From contig NZ_FOHZ01000015.1 in assembly GCF_900111555.1 (NCBI RefSeq), forward strand, positions 1 through 64,000: a DNA stretch of 64,000 bases. The letters run 5' to 3'. The stretch comes from Marinobacter segnicrescens (GTDB taxonomy: Bacteria > Pseudomonadota > Gammaproteobacteria > Pseudomonadales > Oleiphilaceae). A program made the translations under genes and the position numbers. Under the pieces are notes generated by a model. It saw nothing but the letters and a program-made list of their open reading frames with translations, searched no databases and was not told the DNA's origin. Below, piece by piece: positions 46,401-60,810 of this stretch (positions within the stretch are counted from its first letter, which is position 1; every line of letters begins with the position of its first letter).

Positions 46401-47318
46401 TCAGGCCGGTGCCGCCAGTACAGGCTTCATATAGGAGATAGGAGCCGTGGCCTCATCATCAAAGGTCACCACTTCCCACGCATCCTCTTCAGCCCGCAGC
46501 TTGCGCAACAGCTTGTTGTTCAGGTCGTGACCGGATTTAACTCCACGGAATTCGCCGATCAGACTGTTCCCCAGCAGATACAGGTCGCCGATAGCATCCA
46601 GCACCTTGTGCTTGACGAACTCGTCATCGTAGCGCAGACCATCCTCATTCAGGATCTTGTAGTCATCCACCACGATCGCATTGTCGACACTGCCCCCCAG
46701 AGCCAGGTTCATGGCACGCAGCTTCTCGATGTCACGCATGAAACCGAAAGTACGGGCCCGGCTGACTTCCTTCACAAACGAGGTGCTGGAAAAGTCCACC
46801 GTAGCGGTCTGGGCACGACCCTTGAATACAGGGTGATCGAAGTCGATGCCGAAACTGACCTTGAAGCCCTCGAAAGGCAGGAAGGTTGCTTTCTTGTCGC
46901 CTTCTTCCAGGGTGACTTCGCGCTTGATACGGATAAAGCGCTTGGGTGCATCCTGCTCCGCGATACCTGCTGACTGCAGCAGGAACACGAAAGGACCGGC
47001 GCTGCCGTCCATGATGGGCACTTCAGCGGCACTAAGTTCCACGAAACAGTTGTCGATACCGAGGCCAGCCATGGCCGAGAGCAGGTGCTCGATCGTTGCA
47101 ACCCGGACGCCATCCTTGACCAGTGTTGTCGACAGCATGGTTTCGCCCACATTTTCCGCACAGGCACGGATCTCGACCACCGGGTCAAGGTCGGTACGAC
47201 GGAAAACGATCCCCGTTTCCACCGGTGCGGGCTTCAGGGTGAGATACACCTTTTCACCGGAGTGAAGGCCGACGCCAGTGGCACGAATGGTGTTTTTGAG
47301 CGTCCGTTGTCTGATCAT
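46401..47318 (-). CDS. lpxC: UDP-3-O-acyl-GlcNAc deacetylase LpxC
   Basis: 305 aa. It catalyses the committed step of lipid A synthesis. The zinc site is seen as [16 protein letters not shown] (His), and [16 protein letters not shown] (His and Asp). Starts [21 protein letters not shown]. Located after ftsZ, as in E. coli, across 193 nt with a weak hairpin near 47461. Confidence 0.98.
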   Translation of the reverse strand: MIRQRTLKNTIRATGVGLHSGEKVYLTLKPAPVETGIVFRRTDLDPVVEIRACAENVGETMLSTTLVKDGVRVATIEHLLSAMAGLGIDNCFVELSAAEVPIMDGSAGPFVFLLQSAGIAEQDAPKRFIRIKREVTLEEGDKKATFLPFEGFKVSFGIDFDHPVFKGRAQTATVDFSSTSFVKEVSRARTFGFMRDIEKLRAMNLALGGSVDNAIVVDDYKILNEDGLRYDDEFVKHKVLDAIGDLYLLGNSLIGEFRGVKSGHDLNNKLLRKLRAEEDAWEVVTFDDEATAPISYMKPVLAAPA

Positions 47319-47511
47319 CGGTACATATATCCGTCACAAAAGAACGATATCATCATGCAAAAAACTGCGCGGATGATACCAAAAAACGAAAGTGAATACC
47401 ATTTAACCAATGGCCTCGTGACATAATCGTCATGTCTTTCGTCGTTCATGTGTATCAGGTCACAGGGCGGGCCGAAGCCCGCACCCTGCCAACCGCATTT
47501 GCAACAGATTA

Positions 47512-48669
47512 TCAGTCAGCCTGGCGACGCAGGAATGCGGGAATATCGAGATAGTCCACGTCCTGCTCGTCTGAATCACGGCTCTGATCCACTGCCACAT
47601 TGCCCTGAGATACAGCGCGACGACGCAGTACCGCCGGGCGGTCAAGCTGGTTGTAATCCGTGGTGCCGTCCAGGGTACGGGTATTGTCCACCACTTTGGT
47701 CGGCTTTTCGCGATCGCCACCCAGGCCAGTTGCAACGACGGTCACCTTCAGCTCATCGGTCATTTCCGGATCGATCACGGTACCGACAACAACCGTCGCG
47801 GAATCAGAGGCAAATTCGCGAACGATATCACCCACTTCGGAGAACTCGCCCAGGTTGAGATCCATACCCGCGGTTATGTTGACCAGGATACCCTTCGCGC
47901 CCTGCAGGTTGATGTCTTCGAGCAGCGGGCTGCGAATAGCCGCTTCCGCAGCCTCACGGGCGCGATTCTCGCCAGTGGCACGGGCTGTACCCATCATGGC
48001 CATGCCCATCTCTGACATGACCGTCTTCACGTCGGCGAAGTCAACGTTGATCATGCCGTTACGGGTGATCAGGTCGGCGATACCCTGAACCGCACCAAGC
48101 AGCACATCGTTAGCGGAACCGAACGCATCCAGCAGGCTTGTTTTCTTGCCCAGCACTGCCAGCAGCTTTTCGTTCGGGATGGTAATCAGTGAGTCAACGC
48201 TTTCTTCCAGGTCCTTGAGCCCGGATTCGGCGACGCTCATGCGCTTGCCGCCTTCGAACTGGAACGGCTTGGTCACGACCGCCACGGTCAGAATGCCCAT
48301 TTCGCGGGCTACCTCGGCAACGATGGGCGCTGCGCCGGTACCGGTACCGCCGCCCATGCCTGCAGTAATAAAGACCATGTCCGCGCCCTTGATGGCATCG
48401 GCGATACGGTCACGGTCTTCCATGGCGGCCTGGCGTCCGATCTCCGGGTTCGCTCCGGCACCAAGACCCTTGGTAATGTTACCGCCGAGCTGGATCACCT
48501 GCTTGGCATCCAGGTTGTGAAGTGCCTGCGCGTCCGTGTTGGCGCAGATGAATTCAACCCCTTCCACATCGCTGTTGAGCATGTGCCGCACGGCATTACC
48601 GCCGCCACCGCCAACACCGATTACCTTGATCACAGCGTTTTGCTGGACATTATCGACTAGTTCAAACAT
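47512..48669 (-). CDS. ftsZ: cell division GTPase FtsZ
   Basis: 385 aa. Tubulin signature GGGTGTG at 106-112; catalytic T7-loop [16 protein letters not shown]-terminal conserved peptide [11 protein letters not shown] that binds FtsA and ZipA. It polymerises at midcell to form the Z ring. Last gene of the division part of the dcw cluster, 80 nt after ftsA. Confidence 0.98.
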   Translation of the reverse strand: MFELVDNVQQNAVIKVIGVGGGGGNAVRHMLNSDVEGVEFICANTDAQALHNLDAKQVIQLGGNITKGLGAGANPEIGRQAAMEDRDRIADAIKGADMVFITAGMGGGTGTGAAPIVAEVAREMGILTVAVVTKPFQFEGGKRMSVAESGLKDLEESVDSLITIPNEKLLAVLGKKTSLLDAFGSANDVLLGAVQGIADLITRNGMINVDFADVKTVMSEMGMAMMGTARATGENRAREAAEAAIRSPLLEDINLQGAKGILVNITAGMDLNLGEFSEVGDIVREFASDSATVVVGTVIDPEMTDELKVTVVATGLGGDREKPTKVVDNTRTLDGTTDYNQLDRPAVLRRRAVSQGNVAVDQSRDSDEQDVDYLDIPAFLRRQAD

Positions 48670-48749
48670 TCCCCTTCTCCTTCGTGCTGTATTCAGCCAG
48701 TTCCCGGCTGATTATTTTCTCGAGATACCTTCGTGTGATGCGTCGTTAT

Positions 48750-49985
48750 TCAGAAATGCCCGGTGAACCAGGCTTTCATTCGCTCCAGCAAGGAGGGCGC
48801 ATCTTCCCCCTTGAGAACGGGCCCCTGTCCCAGATCCATCTGGCGGAAGCCATGGATCAGCAACCCGACGCCAGTAGCGTATATCGGGTTGTTGACCACC
48901 TCCGTCATGCCGGAGACGGCCTGCGGCGATGCAAGCCGTACTGGCATGTGGAAGATCTCCTCGGCCAGCTCCACCACCCCTTCCATGGTGGAGGAGCCAC
49001 CGGTGACAACGATGCCCGCCGGCACCAGGTCCTCGAATCCACTGCGGCGCAGCTCCGACTGCACCAGGGTGAACAGCTCCTCGTATCGAGGCTCCACCAC
49101 TTCCGCCAGCGCCTGGCGAGACAGATTTCGGGGCGCGCGGTCACCCACGCTGGGTACCTTGATGGTTTCTTCCGCCCCGGCCAGCTGGGTCAGGGCGCAG
49201 GCATACTTGGTCTTGATGTCTTCGGCATTCTGGGTGGGCGTGCGCAGCGCCATGGCGATGTCGTTGGTCACTTGGTCACCGGCGATGGGGATGACCGAGG
49301 TATGCCGGATCGCACCGCCAGTAAAGACCGCGATATCGGTAGTACCACCGCCGATGTCGACCATGCACACGCCCAGTTCCTTTTCGTCTTCCGTCAGAAC
49401 CGAGTGGGCTGAGGCCAGTTGTTCAAGGATGATGTCATCCACTTCGAGGCCGCAGCGGCGGATGCACTTCTCAATGTTCTGGGCGGCGTTAACGGCACAG
49501 GTCACCAGGTGCACCTTGGCTTCCAGGCGAACACCGGACATGCCCAGGGGTTCCTTGATGCCTTCCTGGTTATCGATTACGAACTCCTGGGGCAGGATAT
49601 GCAGGATCTTCTGGTCCGCGGGGATTGCCACTGCCTGGGCGGCGTCAATAACCCGGTCGATATCCGCCTGAGTCACTTCCCGGTCACGGATAGCCACAAT
49701 GCCGTGGGAGTTGAGGCTCTTGATGTGACTGCCTGCAATACCGGCGTAGACGGAATGGATGCGGCAGCCGGCCATCAATTCGGCCTCTTCCACGGCACGC
49801 TGTATGGCCTGCACAGTGGTTTCGATATTGACCACCACGCCGCGCTTAAGCCCGCGGGAGGCATGGGAGCCAATGCCGACCACTTCGATGGTTCCGTCCA
49901 GCTTCCGCTTGCCGACAATGGCAACGACCTTGGAGGTGCCAATATCCAGTCCGACAATCATGTTTTCCGTATCAACCGATGACAT
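48750..49985 (-). CDS. ftsA: actin-like division protein FtsA
   Basis: 411 aa from the ATG at 49985 (MSSVDTENMIVGLDIGTSKV); a longer frame is not family-like. Actin-fold phosphate loops are VGLDIGTSKVVAIVG and VCMVDIGGGTTDIAVFTGG. The C-terminal amphipathic helix LLERMKAWFTGHF attaches it to the membrane, where it tethers FtsZ. Gap to ftsQ is 20 nt. Confidence 0.97.
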   Translation of the reverse strand: MSSVDTENMIVGLDIGTSKVVAIVGKRKLDGTIEVVGIGSHASRGLKRGVVVNIETTVQAIQRAVEEAELMAGCRIHSVYAGIAGSHIKSLNSHGIVAIRDREVTQADIDRVIDAAQAVAIPADQKILHILPQEFVIDNQEGIKEPLGMSGVRLEAKVHLVTCAVNAAQNIEKCIRRCGLEVDDIILEQLASAHSVLTEDEKELGVCMVDIGGGTTDIAVFTGGAIRHTSVIPIAGDQVTNDIAMALRTPTQNAEDIKTKYACALTQLAGAEETIKVPSVGDRAPRNLSRQALAEVVEPRYEELFTLVQSELRRSGFEDLVPAGIVVTGGSSTMEGVVELAEEIFHMPVRLASPQAVSGMTEVVNNPIYATGVGLLIHGFRQMDLGQGPVLKGEDAPSLLERMKAWFTGHF

Positions 49986-50005
49986 GCAGTTCACCAATAG
50001 CCATT

Positions 50006-53242
<3,237 letters not shown>

Positions 53243-53250
<8 letters not shown>

Positions 53251-54319
53251 GGGCAGCCTCCAGACAGTAATTCACGACTCTCTCCGTTGCATCGGGGCGC
53301 GCCAGCGTACGGGCTGCACCCGCCATGTCAACCAGACGCTGCGGGTTCGCCAGCAGGTCCGCCAGGGTATCCGCCAGCAGGGTTTCAGTCAGTTTGTGTT
53401 GCGGCATCAACAGCGCCGCACCGGCCCGGACCATGTAATCCGCGTTCCGGGTCTGATGGTCATCTACCGCGTGGGGGAACGGCACCAGCAACGCACCGAC
53501 ACCGGCGGCGCAAAGCTCGGAAATCGTCAGCGCCCCCGCCCTGCAGATCACCAGGTCCGCCCAGCCATAGGCCTCGGCCATGTCCTTGATGAATGGCTCA
53601 ACGGAGGCAGTCACCCCCGCTGTTTCGTAGGCCTGCATTGCCGACTCATGGTTTCGCTCGCCACACTGATGGCGAATCTCGGGCCGCAACTCATCCGGCA
53701 ACTGGGCCACCGCAGCCGGCACTTTCTCGTTGATGGCGGTGGCGCCCAGGCTGCCACCGAGCACCAACAGGCGCCGGGGACTGCCGCGGTCCGCCATCCG
53801 CTGTTCCGGCGCCGGCAAGGCGGCGACATCCGCACGCACGGGATTACCTGTGCAACGGGTAATGACCCCGGGCCCGAAGCTGCCCGGGAAGGCCTCCATA
53901 ACGGTCTCGGCAAACCGGGCCAGGATACGGTTGGTCATGCCCGCGATGGCGTTCTGCTCATGGACCAGCAATGGTCGACGTGTCAGCCAGGCAGCCATGC
54001 CACCCGGACCGGTTACAAAGCCACCCATTCCAATGACGCAGTCTGGCTTGACACGGTTAACCACCCGCAACGCCTGCCAAAGCGCCCGCACCAGGCGGAA
54101 CGGCGCCAGCAACAGGGCCAGGCGGCCCTTGCCACGGAGGCCGGAAACGCTGACCGTAGACAGGGGAATATCGGTATCGCCAATCAACCGTTCCTCCATG
54201 CCACCGGCAGATCCCAGCCAGTACACTTCGTGCCCCTTTTCCTGGAGCTTGCGGGCGGTAGCCAGCGCCGGAAAGACATGCCCGCCGGTCCCCCCGGCCA
54301 TGACCATAAACCGTTTCAT
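53243..54319 (-). CDS. murG: UDP-GlcNAc:lipid I GlcNAc transferase MurG
   Basis: 358 aa. It forms lipid II at the inner face of the membrane. The start [19 protein letters not shown] has the first glycine-rich loop; [23 protein letters not shown] sequence, [15 protein letters not shown] and the C-terminal UDP-site [15 protein letters not shown] follow. ATG at 54319 is chosen after GGGGGG; a second ATG is one codon upstream. It overlaps ftsW's stop. Confidence 0.97.
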
Positions 54320-55518
54320 CATGATGCCCCCCTTGCCTGGCTGGGGGCGACCTGATCCGGGTTGTCGGCAGCCAGTTGCTGCTGCCGCTCCATTTCGATC
54401 CGGACCAGAATCCCGATGCTGACACACACCACCAGAAGACTGGAGCCGCCATAGCTCATCAACGGCAGTGTCAGGCCCTTGGTTGGTAACAGCCCGGTGT
54501 TCACAGCCATGTTTATCATCGCCTGCAGACCGAGCAGGAGGGTCAGACCGTAGGCAAAGCAGGCCGCAAAGCCCATTCCCTGACGTTCCGCGTTGCGGGC
54601 AATGACGAAGCCTGACAGCACCAGGACAGTGAACAGCGCAAGGATGATCATCGACCCAAGCAGGCCGAACTCCTCGGCGGTAATGGCAAAAATGAAGTCC
54701 GTATGGGCTTCCGGTAGATAGAACAGCTTCTGGATGGAGTTCCCCAGGCCAACACCGGCCCACTCACCTCGCCCAAAGGCAATCAATGACTGGGTAAGTT
54801 GATAGCCCGTGTTGTATTGATCCTGCCAGGGATCCAGGTAGCTCACCACGCGCTTGAGCCGGTAAGGCTGGGTAATAATCAGCACAGCCCCGAGAACCAC
54901 GCACACAGCAATCAGTGGCATGAAGCGGGTAAGCCGAACACCACTGAGGAAGATCATCCCCAGGGCAGCCGTCATAAGCACAACGGTGGCCCCGAAATCC
55001 GGCTGGGTCACCAGCAGTGCCGATGCAACGCCCAGTACCAGGACCGGCTTGATAAAGCCCCACCAGGTGTTCACCAGTTCGTCCCGGCGCCGCACCACAT
55101 AGCCGGCAAGGTAGGCAATCAGGCACAACTTGGCCACTTCCGATACCTGCACGTTGAACAGTCCCAGCGGTATCCAGCGGGTGGAGCCATTGACGGTCTT
55201 GCCCATGGGCGTCAGCACCAGCATGAGCGATGCCATGCCAATAGCCAGCAACAGCCAGCCACTGCGATACCACCAGGAAACCGGCACATTGGCGGCCGTC
55301 AGTGCCAGCGCACAACCGAGTCCGGCGAAGATAAGCTGCCGAAGCGCGTAGTAATAACTGTTACCCAGGTTGGCTGCTGCGGTATCCATGGATGCTGAAG
55401 CGATCATCACGACGCCAATCATCAACAAGGCAGCAGCACTGACAACCAGCCAGGGCAACGGCTGGGACAGGGGCCCCCGGTGCAGGTGTGACTGAACAGC
55501 GCCGGACAAATTCATCAT
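54319..55518 (-). CDS. ftsW: septal peptidoglycan polymerase FtsW
   Basis: 399 aa SEDS-family glycosyltransferase with about ten membrane segments. Motifs LPEAHTDFIFAITAEEFGLLG and LPLMSYGGSSLLV (both shared with RodA) and VAKLCLIAYLAGYVVRR are present. It polymerises lipid II at the septum with FtsI. The ATG overlaps the murD stop (ATGA). Confidence 0.97.
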   Translation of the reverse strand: MMNLSGAVQSHLHRGPLSQPLPWLVVSAAALLMIGVVMIASASMDTAAANLGNSYYYALRQLIFAGLGCALALTAANVPVSWWYRSGWLLLAIGMASLMLVLTPMGKTVNGSTRWIPLGLFNVQVSEVAKLCLIAYLAGYVVRRRDELVNTWWGFIKPVLVLGVASALLVTQPDFGATVVLMTAALGMIFLSGVRLTRFMPLIAVCVVLGAVLIITQPYRLKRVVSYLDPWQDQYNTGYQLTQSLIAFGRGEWAGVGLGNSIQKLFYLPEAHTDFIFAITAEEFGLLGSMIILALFTVLVLSGFVIARNAERQGMGFAACFAYGLTLLLGLQAMINMAVNTGLLPTKGLTLPLMSYGGSSLLVVCVSIGILVRIEMERQQQLAADNPDQVAPSQARGAS

Positions 55519-56855
55519 AAGCCCCCCACTGCCTGCCGGAACCGGTCACCCCGGTCTTCATAGCCGGAGAACATATCGAAACTGGCGCAGGCGGGGGACA
55601 GAAGCACCCGGTCTCCACCCCTGGCGATCCTTGCGGCCAACGCCACCGCCTGTTCCATAGAATCAGCCTTCTCGATCTGCACATCGCCAGCCAGGGCCTG
55701 CGCAAGTCGATCCGCATCCCGCCCCAGCAGAACTGCGGCCCGGCAATGCTCAGCAACCGGCCTTGCCAGCGGGCTGAAGTCTGCACCCTTGCCGTCACCT
55801 CCGGCAATCAGCACGATGCGTTCACAACCAGGGGCCAGGCTGTCCAGGGCCGCCACGGTGGCGCCCACATTGGTCCCCTTGGAATCATTAATGAACTCGA
55901 CACCATTCAGGGCACGCACCGGCTCACACCGGTGTGGCAGGCCGCGAAATTCGCACACAGCCCGGACCATGGTGTCCAGTGGCCAGCCTGCAGCATGGCC
56001 CAGAGCCAGGGCGGCCATCACATTGCTGATATTGTGCAGGCCCGCCAGCTTCAGGTCCCTGGTGTTCAGGAGGTTATCGAGCCCCCAGGTGATCCACACG
56101 CCCTGGTCATCATCCCGGGTGCTGAAGGTTTCCGGATTCACTCGATGGAAGCCATAACAGGTGAAGTTCAGCGTGTCCCGAGCCATGGGCGTGCTCAGGG
56201 CATCATCCAGGTTCACCACGGCATTGCGTGCGCCCCGGAAGATTCGTTGCTTGGCCTGGTAATAGGTCATTTTAGAAGGGTATCGGTCCATGTGGTCATC
56301 GGTGACGTTGAGCACCGTAGCGACTTCGGCGTTCAGTTCGTGGGTCGTTTCCAACTGGAAGCTCGACAGTTCCAGGATGTAGACATCCGGCTTGTCAGTT
56401 AACAGGTCCAGGGCTGGCGTCCCGATGTTGCCGCCGACTGCCGCTTTGACACCACATGCCCGGGCAAGCTCACCCACCAGGGTCGTAACCGTGGTTTTAC
56501 CGTTGGAGCCGGTAATTGCAATGATCGGCGCCTGTGCCGCTTCGGCGAACAGGTCAACATCTCCGCGAATGACCGCGCCCCGATCCGCAGCTGCGGCGAT
56601 CGCAGGCTCACTGATGGCGATGCCCGGGCTGACGACCAGCTCGTTAAAGCCGCAAAACCACTCCCGCTCGAAGTCACCTAGCCGGACTTCCACTTCCGGC
56701 CATTGCTGCTGTAATTGCTCAAGGCCAGGTGGCCGGGCACGACTGTCGGCTACCGCCACCTCACGCCCGAGGCCGGTCAGATAGCGCACGCAGGAGAGCC
56801 CGGTCTTACCCAGGCCCACCACAAGTGTGCGACGATCCGATGCAATAACAGCCAT
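55515..56855 (-). CDS. murD: UDP-MurNAc-L-alanine--D-glutamate ligase MurD
   Basis: 446 aa. It adds D-Glu. The N-terminal domain starts TLVVGLGKTGLSCVRYL; ATP loop ITGSNGKTTVTTLVGE at about 115-130; FINDSKGTNVGATVAAL lies in the C-terminal half. It lies between mraY (14 nt) and ftsW. Confidence 0.97.
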   Translation of the reverse strand: MAVIASDRRTLVVGLGKTGLSCVRYLTGLGREVAVADSRARPPGLEQLQQQWPEVEVRLGDFEREWFCGFNELVVSPGIAISEPAIAAAADRGAVIRGDVDLFAEAAQAPIIAITGSNGKTTVTTLVGELARACGVKAAVGGNIGTPALDLLTDKPDVYILELSSFQLETTHELNAEVATVLNVTDDHMDRYPSKMTYYQAKQRIFRGARNAVVNLDDALSTPMARDTLNFTCYGFHRVNPETFSTRDDDQGVWITWGLDNLLNTRDLKLAGLHNISNVMAALALGHAAGWPLDTMVRAVCEFRGLPHRCEPVRALNGVEFINDSKGTNVGATVAALDSLAPGCERIVLIAGGDGKGADFSPLARPVAEHCRAAVLLGRDADRLAQALAGDVQIEKADSMEQAVALAARIARGGDRVLLSPACASFDMFSGYEDRGDRFRQAVGGL

Positions 56856-56869
56856 GCTTTATTCGTTCC

Positions 56870-57955
56870 CTAACGCAGTTTCAGGCTGGACAGCCCGATC
56901 AATACCAGAATGACGGTAATCACCCAGAATCGGACAATCACCCGGGGCTCCGGCCAGCCCTTGAGTTCAAAGTGATGGTGCAGTGGCGCCATCCTGAAAA
57001 TCCGGCGTCCGGTAAGGCGGAAAGACCCCACCTGGAGAATGACCGAGATGGTCTCCATCACGAACACCCCACCCATGATGAACAGCACGATTTCCTGACG
57101 GACAATAACCGCTACGACGCCGAGCGCTGCGCCCAGTGCGAGCGCGCCCACATCGCCCATGAACACCTGCGCCGGGTAGGTGTTGAACCAGAGAAAGCCA
57201 AGACCGGCCCCCACCAGGGCGCCACAGAAGACAATCAGCTCACCACTACCCGGCAGGTGAGGAATCAGCAGATAGTCGGCAAACTGGAAGTGGCCGGACA
57301 GATAGGCAAACACCGCCAGCGCCCCCGCCACCATGACCGTTGGCATGATGGCCAGGCCATCGAGGCCGTCCGTAAGGTTGACCGCATTACTGCTGCCGAC
57401 GATGACGAAATAGGTCAGCAGGATAAACAGAACCGGCCCCAGGGTTAGCGAGACGTTCTTGAAGAAAGGCAGATAAAGCGATGTTTCCTGGGGCAGCGTA
57501 GAGCTGTAGAACAGACCCACCGCCGCAACTGCACCGATCACAGATTGCCAGAAATATTTCCAGCGTGCCGGCAGGCCCCGTGGGTTACGCTCGACGACCT
57601 TGCGGTAGTCATCCACCCAGCCAATGGCACCGAAGCCAAGGGTAACCAGCAAGGTGATCCACACATAGCGGTTAGCCAGGTCTGCCCACAAGAGCGTGCT
57701 GACCGCGACGGCAACAAGGATCAGGGCACCGCCCATCGTGGGAGTGCCCGCCTTGCTCAGGTGGGTCTGCGGGCCGTCATCCCGTACCGCCTGGCCAATC
57801 TGATACTGGCCCAGCTTGCGGATCATCATGGGACCGATCAGCAGCGATATCAGCAACGCAGTCAGGATGCCGAGAATTGCCCGCAGGGTCAGGTACTGAA
57901 ACACCGTCAGTTCAGTGATATATGGCGCCAGTAGTTCTGTCAGCCAGAGCAGCAT
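56870..57955 (-). CDS. mraY: phospho-MurNAc-pentapeptide transferase MraY
   Basis: 361 aa with ten predicted membrane segments. It makes lipid I from undecaprenyl phosphate. Motifs: [26 protein letters not shown] (catalytic Asp) and [15 protein letters not shown], then [14 protein letters not shown]. The 5' end overlaps murF by 16 nt. Confidence 0.97.
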   Translation of the reverse strand: MLLWLTELLAPYITELTVFQYLTLRAILGILTALLISLLIGPMMIRKLGQYQIGQAVRDDGPQTHLSKAGTPTMGGALILVAVAVSTLLWADLANRYVWITLLVTLGFGAIGWVDDYRKVVERNPRGLPARWKYFWQSVIGAVAAVGLFYSSTLPQETSLYLPFFKNVSLTLGPVLFILLTYFVIVGSSNAVNLTDGLDGLAIMPTVMVAGALAVFAYLSGHFQFADYLLIPHLPGSGELIVFCGALVGAGLGFLWFNTYPAQVFMGDVGALALGAALGVVAVIVRQEIVLFIMGGVFVMETISVILQVGSFRLTGRRIFRMAPLHHHFELKGWPEPRVIVRFWVITVILVLIGLSSLKLR

Positions 57956-59325
57956 GAATTACCTACCTTTTCTTGTAACAACCTGACTGCCTGGTCCATG
58001 GCAGAACTACGGGACCCCTTGACCAGAATGGTCACTGGGCCAGTGATGTCTTTCAGCAGCCAATCCACAGCCTGCTCGTGGGTATCAAAACGTCGAGCCA
58101 TGTTGCCGTAGCCAGAAACAAGGGCCTCGCAGCCCTCCCCGTTTCCCACCACCAGTAACTTCTCAATTCCGAGGGCCTGGGCGTGGGCGCCGACTTCCTG
58201 ATGCAGCTTCGCGGAATCAGCACCCAGCTCGGCCATGGCACCCAGCAATCCCGCACGGGTACCGGAGGCACTGGCCAGCACGTCCAGGGCAGCCTTCATG
58301 GAGCTGGGATTGGCGTTATAACTGTCGTCGATCACCGTCACCTGGTTACTGAGCACCTTTCGCTCAAGCCGTCCAGCCGCGGGTTTGACCGACGCCAGTC
58401 CGTTACGAACGGCGGCTTCCCTGGCGCCCAGTGCTTCGGCAGCGGCCATGGCCAGCAAGGCATTGGCGATATTGTGCTCACCGGGCAGGTTGACCATAAG
58501 CTCGCACTCCCGGCCGTCACTTATCGCCACCTTTACCCTGTAGCCACCATCAAAGGCCTCGAAACCTGCACAGCGATAATCAGCCTGGCCACCCTTCGCA
58601 CTGACCGAAATTACCTTCCGGTTTGTCGCCCGCTGCTTCCAAACGGTAAAGGCTGGATCGTCAAAGTTGAGAACAACCGAGCCCGCTTCCGGCACCCCGT
58701 CGATGATCTCACCCTTGGCCTGCACGATATTCTGGTAACTGCCAAACCCTTCCAGGTGGGCTTCGCCAGCATTGGTAATGACCGCCACGTCCGGCCGGGC
58801 CGCGGCAACCGTGTGCGCAATTTCGCCCAGCCCGCTGGCACCCAGTTCGATAACGGCAAAGCGGTGCTCCGGCGCCAGCCGGAAAAGGGTCAGGGGTGCA
58901 CCAATGTGGTTATTGAGGTTACCGGATGTTGCGAGGGTCTCGCCCTCATTGGCCAGAATCGCGGAAAGCATTTCCTTGAGGGTGGTCTTTCCGCTACTGC
59001 CTGTGATGGCCACGACGGCCGCTGCACTCTGCTCGCGATTGAAGCGAGCGAGGTCGGCCAGGGCCTGGACCGTGTCATCGACCACCAGTTGGGGCAGTGC
59101 AACACCGGGATCTGCCTTGTCCACTATCGCGGCCACTGCGCCTGCTTTGCTGGCCGCACCCAGGAATCCGTGACCATCAAACCGGTCGCCCCGTAATGCC
59201 ACAAACAGGTCACCCTGCTGCAGGTTACGGGTATCCGTTACGATCCTTTGGACCATAACGTCTGATGTCGGGGCTTCCGCACCGACAACACGGGCGAGCT
59301 CCTGCAGCCCAAACGCGCGCATCAT
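57940..59325 (-). CDS. murF: UDP-MurNAc-tripeptide--D-Ala-D-Ala ligase MurF
   Basis: 461 aa. It adds the dipeptide made by DdlB. ATP loop [17 protein letters not shown] at about 105-121; [18 protein letters not shown] is the MurF-specific sequence; [16 protein letters not shown] in the C-terminal domain. Two ATGs in tandem at 59325 and 59322; the end of murE overlaps them. Confidence 0.97.
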   Translation of the reverse strand: MMRAFGLQELARVVGAEAPTSDVMVQRIVTDTRNLQQGDLFVALRGDRFDGHGFLGAASKAGAVAAIVDKADPGVALPQLVVDDTVQALADLARFNREQSAAAVVAITGSSGKTTLKEMLSAILANEGETLATSGNLNNHIGAPLTLFRLAPEHRFAVIELGASGLGEIAHTVAAARPDVAVITNAGEAHLEGFGSYQNIVQAKGEIIDGVPEAGSVVLNFDDPAFTVWKQRATNRKVISVSAKGGQADYRCAGFEAFDGGYRVKVAISDGRECELMVNLPGEHNIANALLAMAAAEALGAREAAVRNGLASVKPAAGRLERKVLSNQVTVIDDSYNANPSSMKAALDVLASASGTRAGLLGAMAELGADSAKLHQEVGAHAQALGIEKLLVVGNGEGCEALVSGYGNMARRFDTHEQAVDWLLKDITGPVTILVKGSRSSAMDQAVRLLQEKVGNSCCSG

Positions 59326-60806
59326 GCAGCACCTCCGTTAAGGCCCAGCGCCTCCTGAACGTGTGCCACATCACTGAACGGCGCGCGCTTGCCATTACGC
59401 TCCTGCCAGGTCTCGTGCCCCTTGCCTGCAACCAGGACCACATCGCCGGGGCGAGCCATATCCACCGCCGAGCGAATGGCATCGCCGCGGTCGTGGATTA
59501 CTCTGACCGCCTCCTTGTTTTCAAGCCCTGCCAACATATCCTTGATGATGCTTTCGGGGGACTCGGTACGGGGATTGTCATCCGTAAGGATAATGCAGTC
59601 CGCACCTTTCTCGGCTTCCCGGGCCATGTCGGGCCGCTTGCCCTTGTCCCTGTCACCCCCGCAGCCGAATACGCAGATTAGCTGGCCGCGGGTATGGGGT
59701 CGCAAGGCTGTCAGGGCATTGGCCAGGGCATCGGCCGTGTGGGCATAGTCCACGATCACCCGGACGCCTGACGGGCCACTGAAGCTCTCCAGCCGTCCCG
59801 GTGGCGGCGTCAGCGATGGCACGGCCTTCTGTACCTGCTCCACCGACACACCAAGATTCAATACGGCGGCCACCGCCGCCAGCAAATTGCTGGCATTGAA
59901 GGTGCCCAACAGGGGAGCCGACAAGTTAAAGAGGCCCCACTGCCCGTCCACGTCAGCTTCAAAGCCATCCGGTGTCGGGGCAAACCGGGTCAACCAGAGT
60001 TCAGTCTGGGATTCGTGAAGACTGTAACGTACCCGGTCACACATGCCTTCGGTCTGTTCGAAAAGCTGGCGCCCAAACGGATCATCAAAATTGATCACCG
60101 AGAAATGCAGCCCCTCCCGGGTAAACAGGGAAGCCTTGGCCTGGCCATAGGCCTCCATCGTGCCGTGGTAATCCAGGTGGTCCCGGGTGAGGTTGGTGAA
60201 TACGGCGCCGATCATTGCCACACCCTGGACCCTGCCCTGATCAAGGGCGTGGGAGGACACTTCCATAGCGACGGCCCGGGCGCCCTTGCGGGCCAACTCG
60301 AACAGTGCTCGGTTCACCTCCACCACATCTGGCGTTGTGTGGGTGGCCTCCCTCAGTTCACCCGGCATGCCATAACCCAGGGTGCCCAACACGCCACAAG
60401 GCAGCCCTGCCGCATCGAGAAGCTGGGATATAAAACTGGTTACGGAGGTCTTGCCGTTGGTCCCTGTCACCCCCACAACACGGACGCGGCGGGACGGGTG
60501 TTCAAAGAAGCGGTCAGCAATCTGCCCCAGGTGCGCACGCAGGGCTGGCACAGGCACGATAAGCGCACCCCGGTACTCATAGCAGGGAATCAATGCTTCA
60601 ACGTCGAGCATGATAACGGTGGCACCGGCATCGATCGCCGCATCGACATAGTGGTCTGCTGCCGTCTGACTGCCGGGCAATGCCACGAACGCATCGCCCC
60701 TGAGGACCCGGCGACTGTCTGTTCGCAAGCCATGGATGGTGACGTCAAATACCGATGGCACCTCCACGATACCTTGCAGCAGGGTACTTAATGAGGTCAT
60801 GCACAT
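59322..60806 (-). CDS. murE: UDP-MurNAc-L-Ala-D-Glu--meso-DAP ligase MurE
   Basis: 494 aa. ATP loop GTNGKTSVTSF at 115-125. The motif DDNPRTESP (DNPR) is the mark of meso-diaminopimelate specificity in the family, consistent with Gram-negative peptidoglycan and with Mpl. ATG at 60806, with AGGGG 7 nt upstream; the next ATG two codons on is an alternative. It follows ftsI by 4 nt. Confidence 0.97.
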   Translation of the reverse strand: MCMTSLSTLLQGIVEVPSVFDVTIHGLRTDSRRVLRGDAFVALPGSQTAADHYVDAAIDAGATVIMLDVEALIPCYEYRGALIVPVPALRAHLGQIADRFFEHPSRRVRVVGVTGTNGKTSVTSFISQLLDAAGLPCGVLGTLGYGMPGELREATHTTPDVVEVNRALFELARKGARAVAMEVSSHALDQGRVQGVAMIGAVFTNLTRDHLDYHGTMEAYGQAKASLFTREGLHFSVINFDDPFGRQLFEQTEGMCDRVRYSLHESQTELWLTRFAPTPDGFEADVDGQWGLFNLSAPLLGTFNASNLLAAVAAVLNLGVSVEQVQKAVPSLTPPPGRLESFSGPSGVRVIVDYAHTADALANALTALRPHTRGQLICVFGCGGDRDKGKRPDMAREAEKGADCIILTDDNPRTESPESIIKDMLAGLENKEAVRVIHDRGDAIRSAVDMARPGDVVLVAGKGHETWQERNGKRAPFSDVAHVQEALGLNGGAA

Positions 60807-60810
60807 GGAA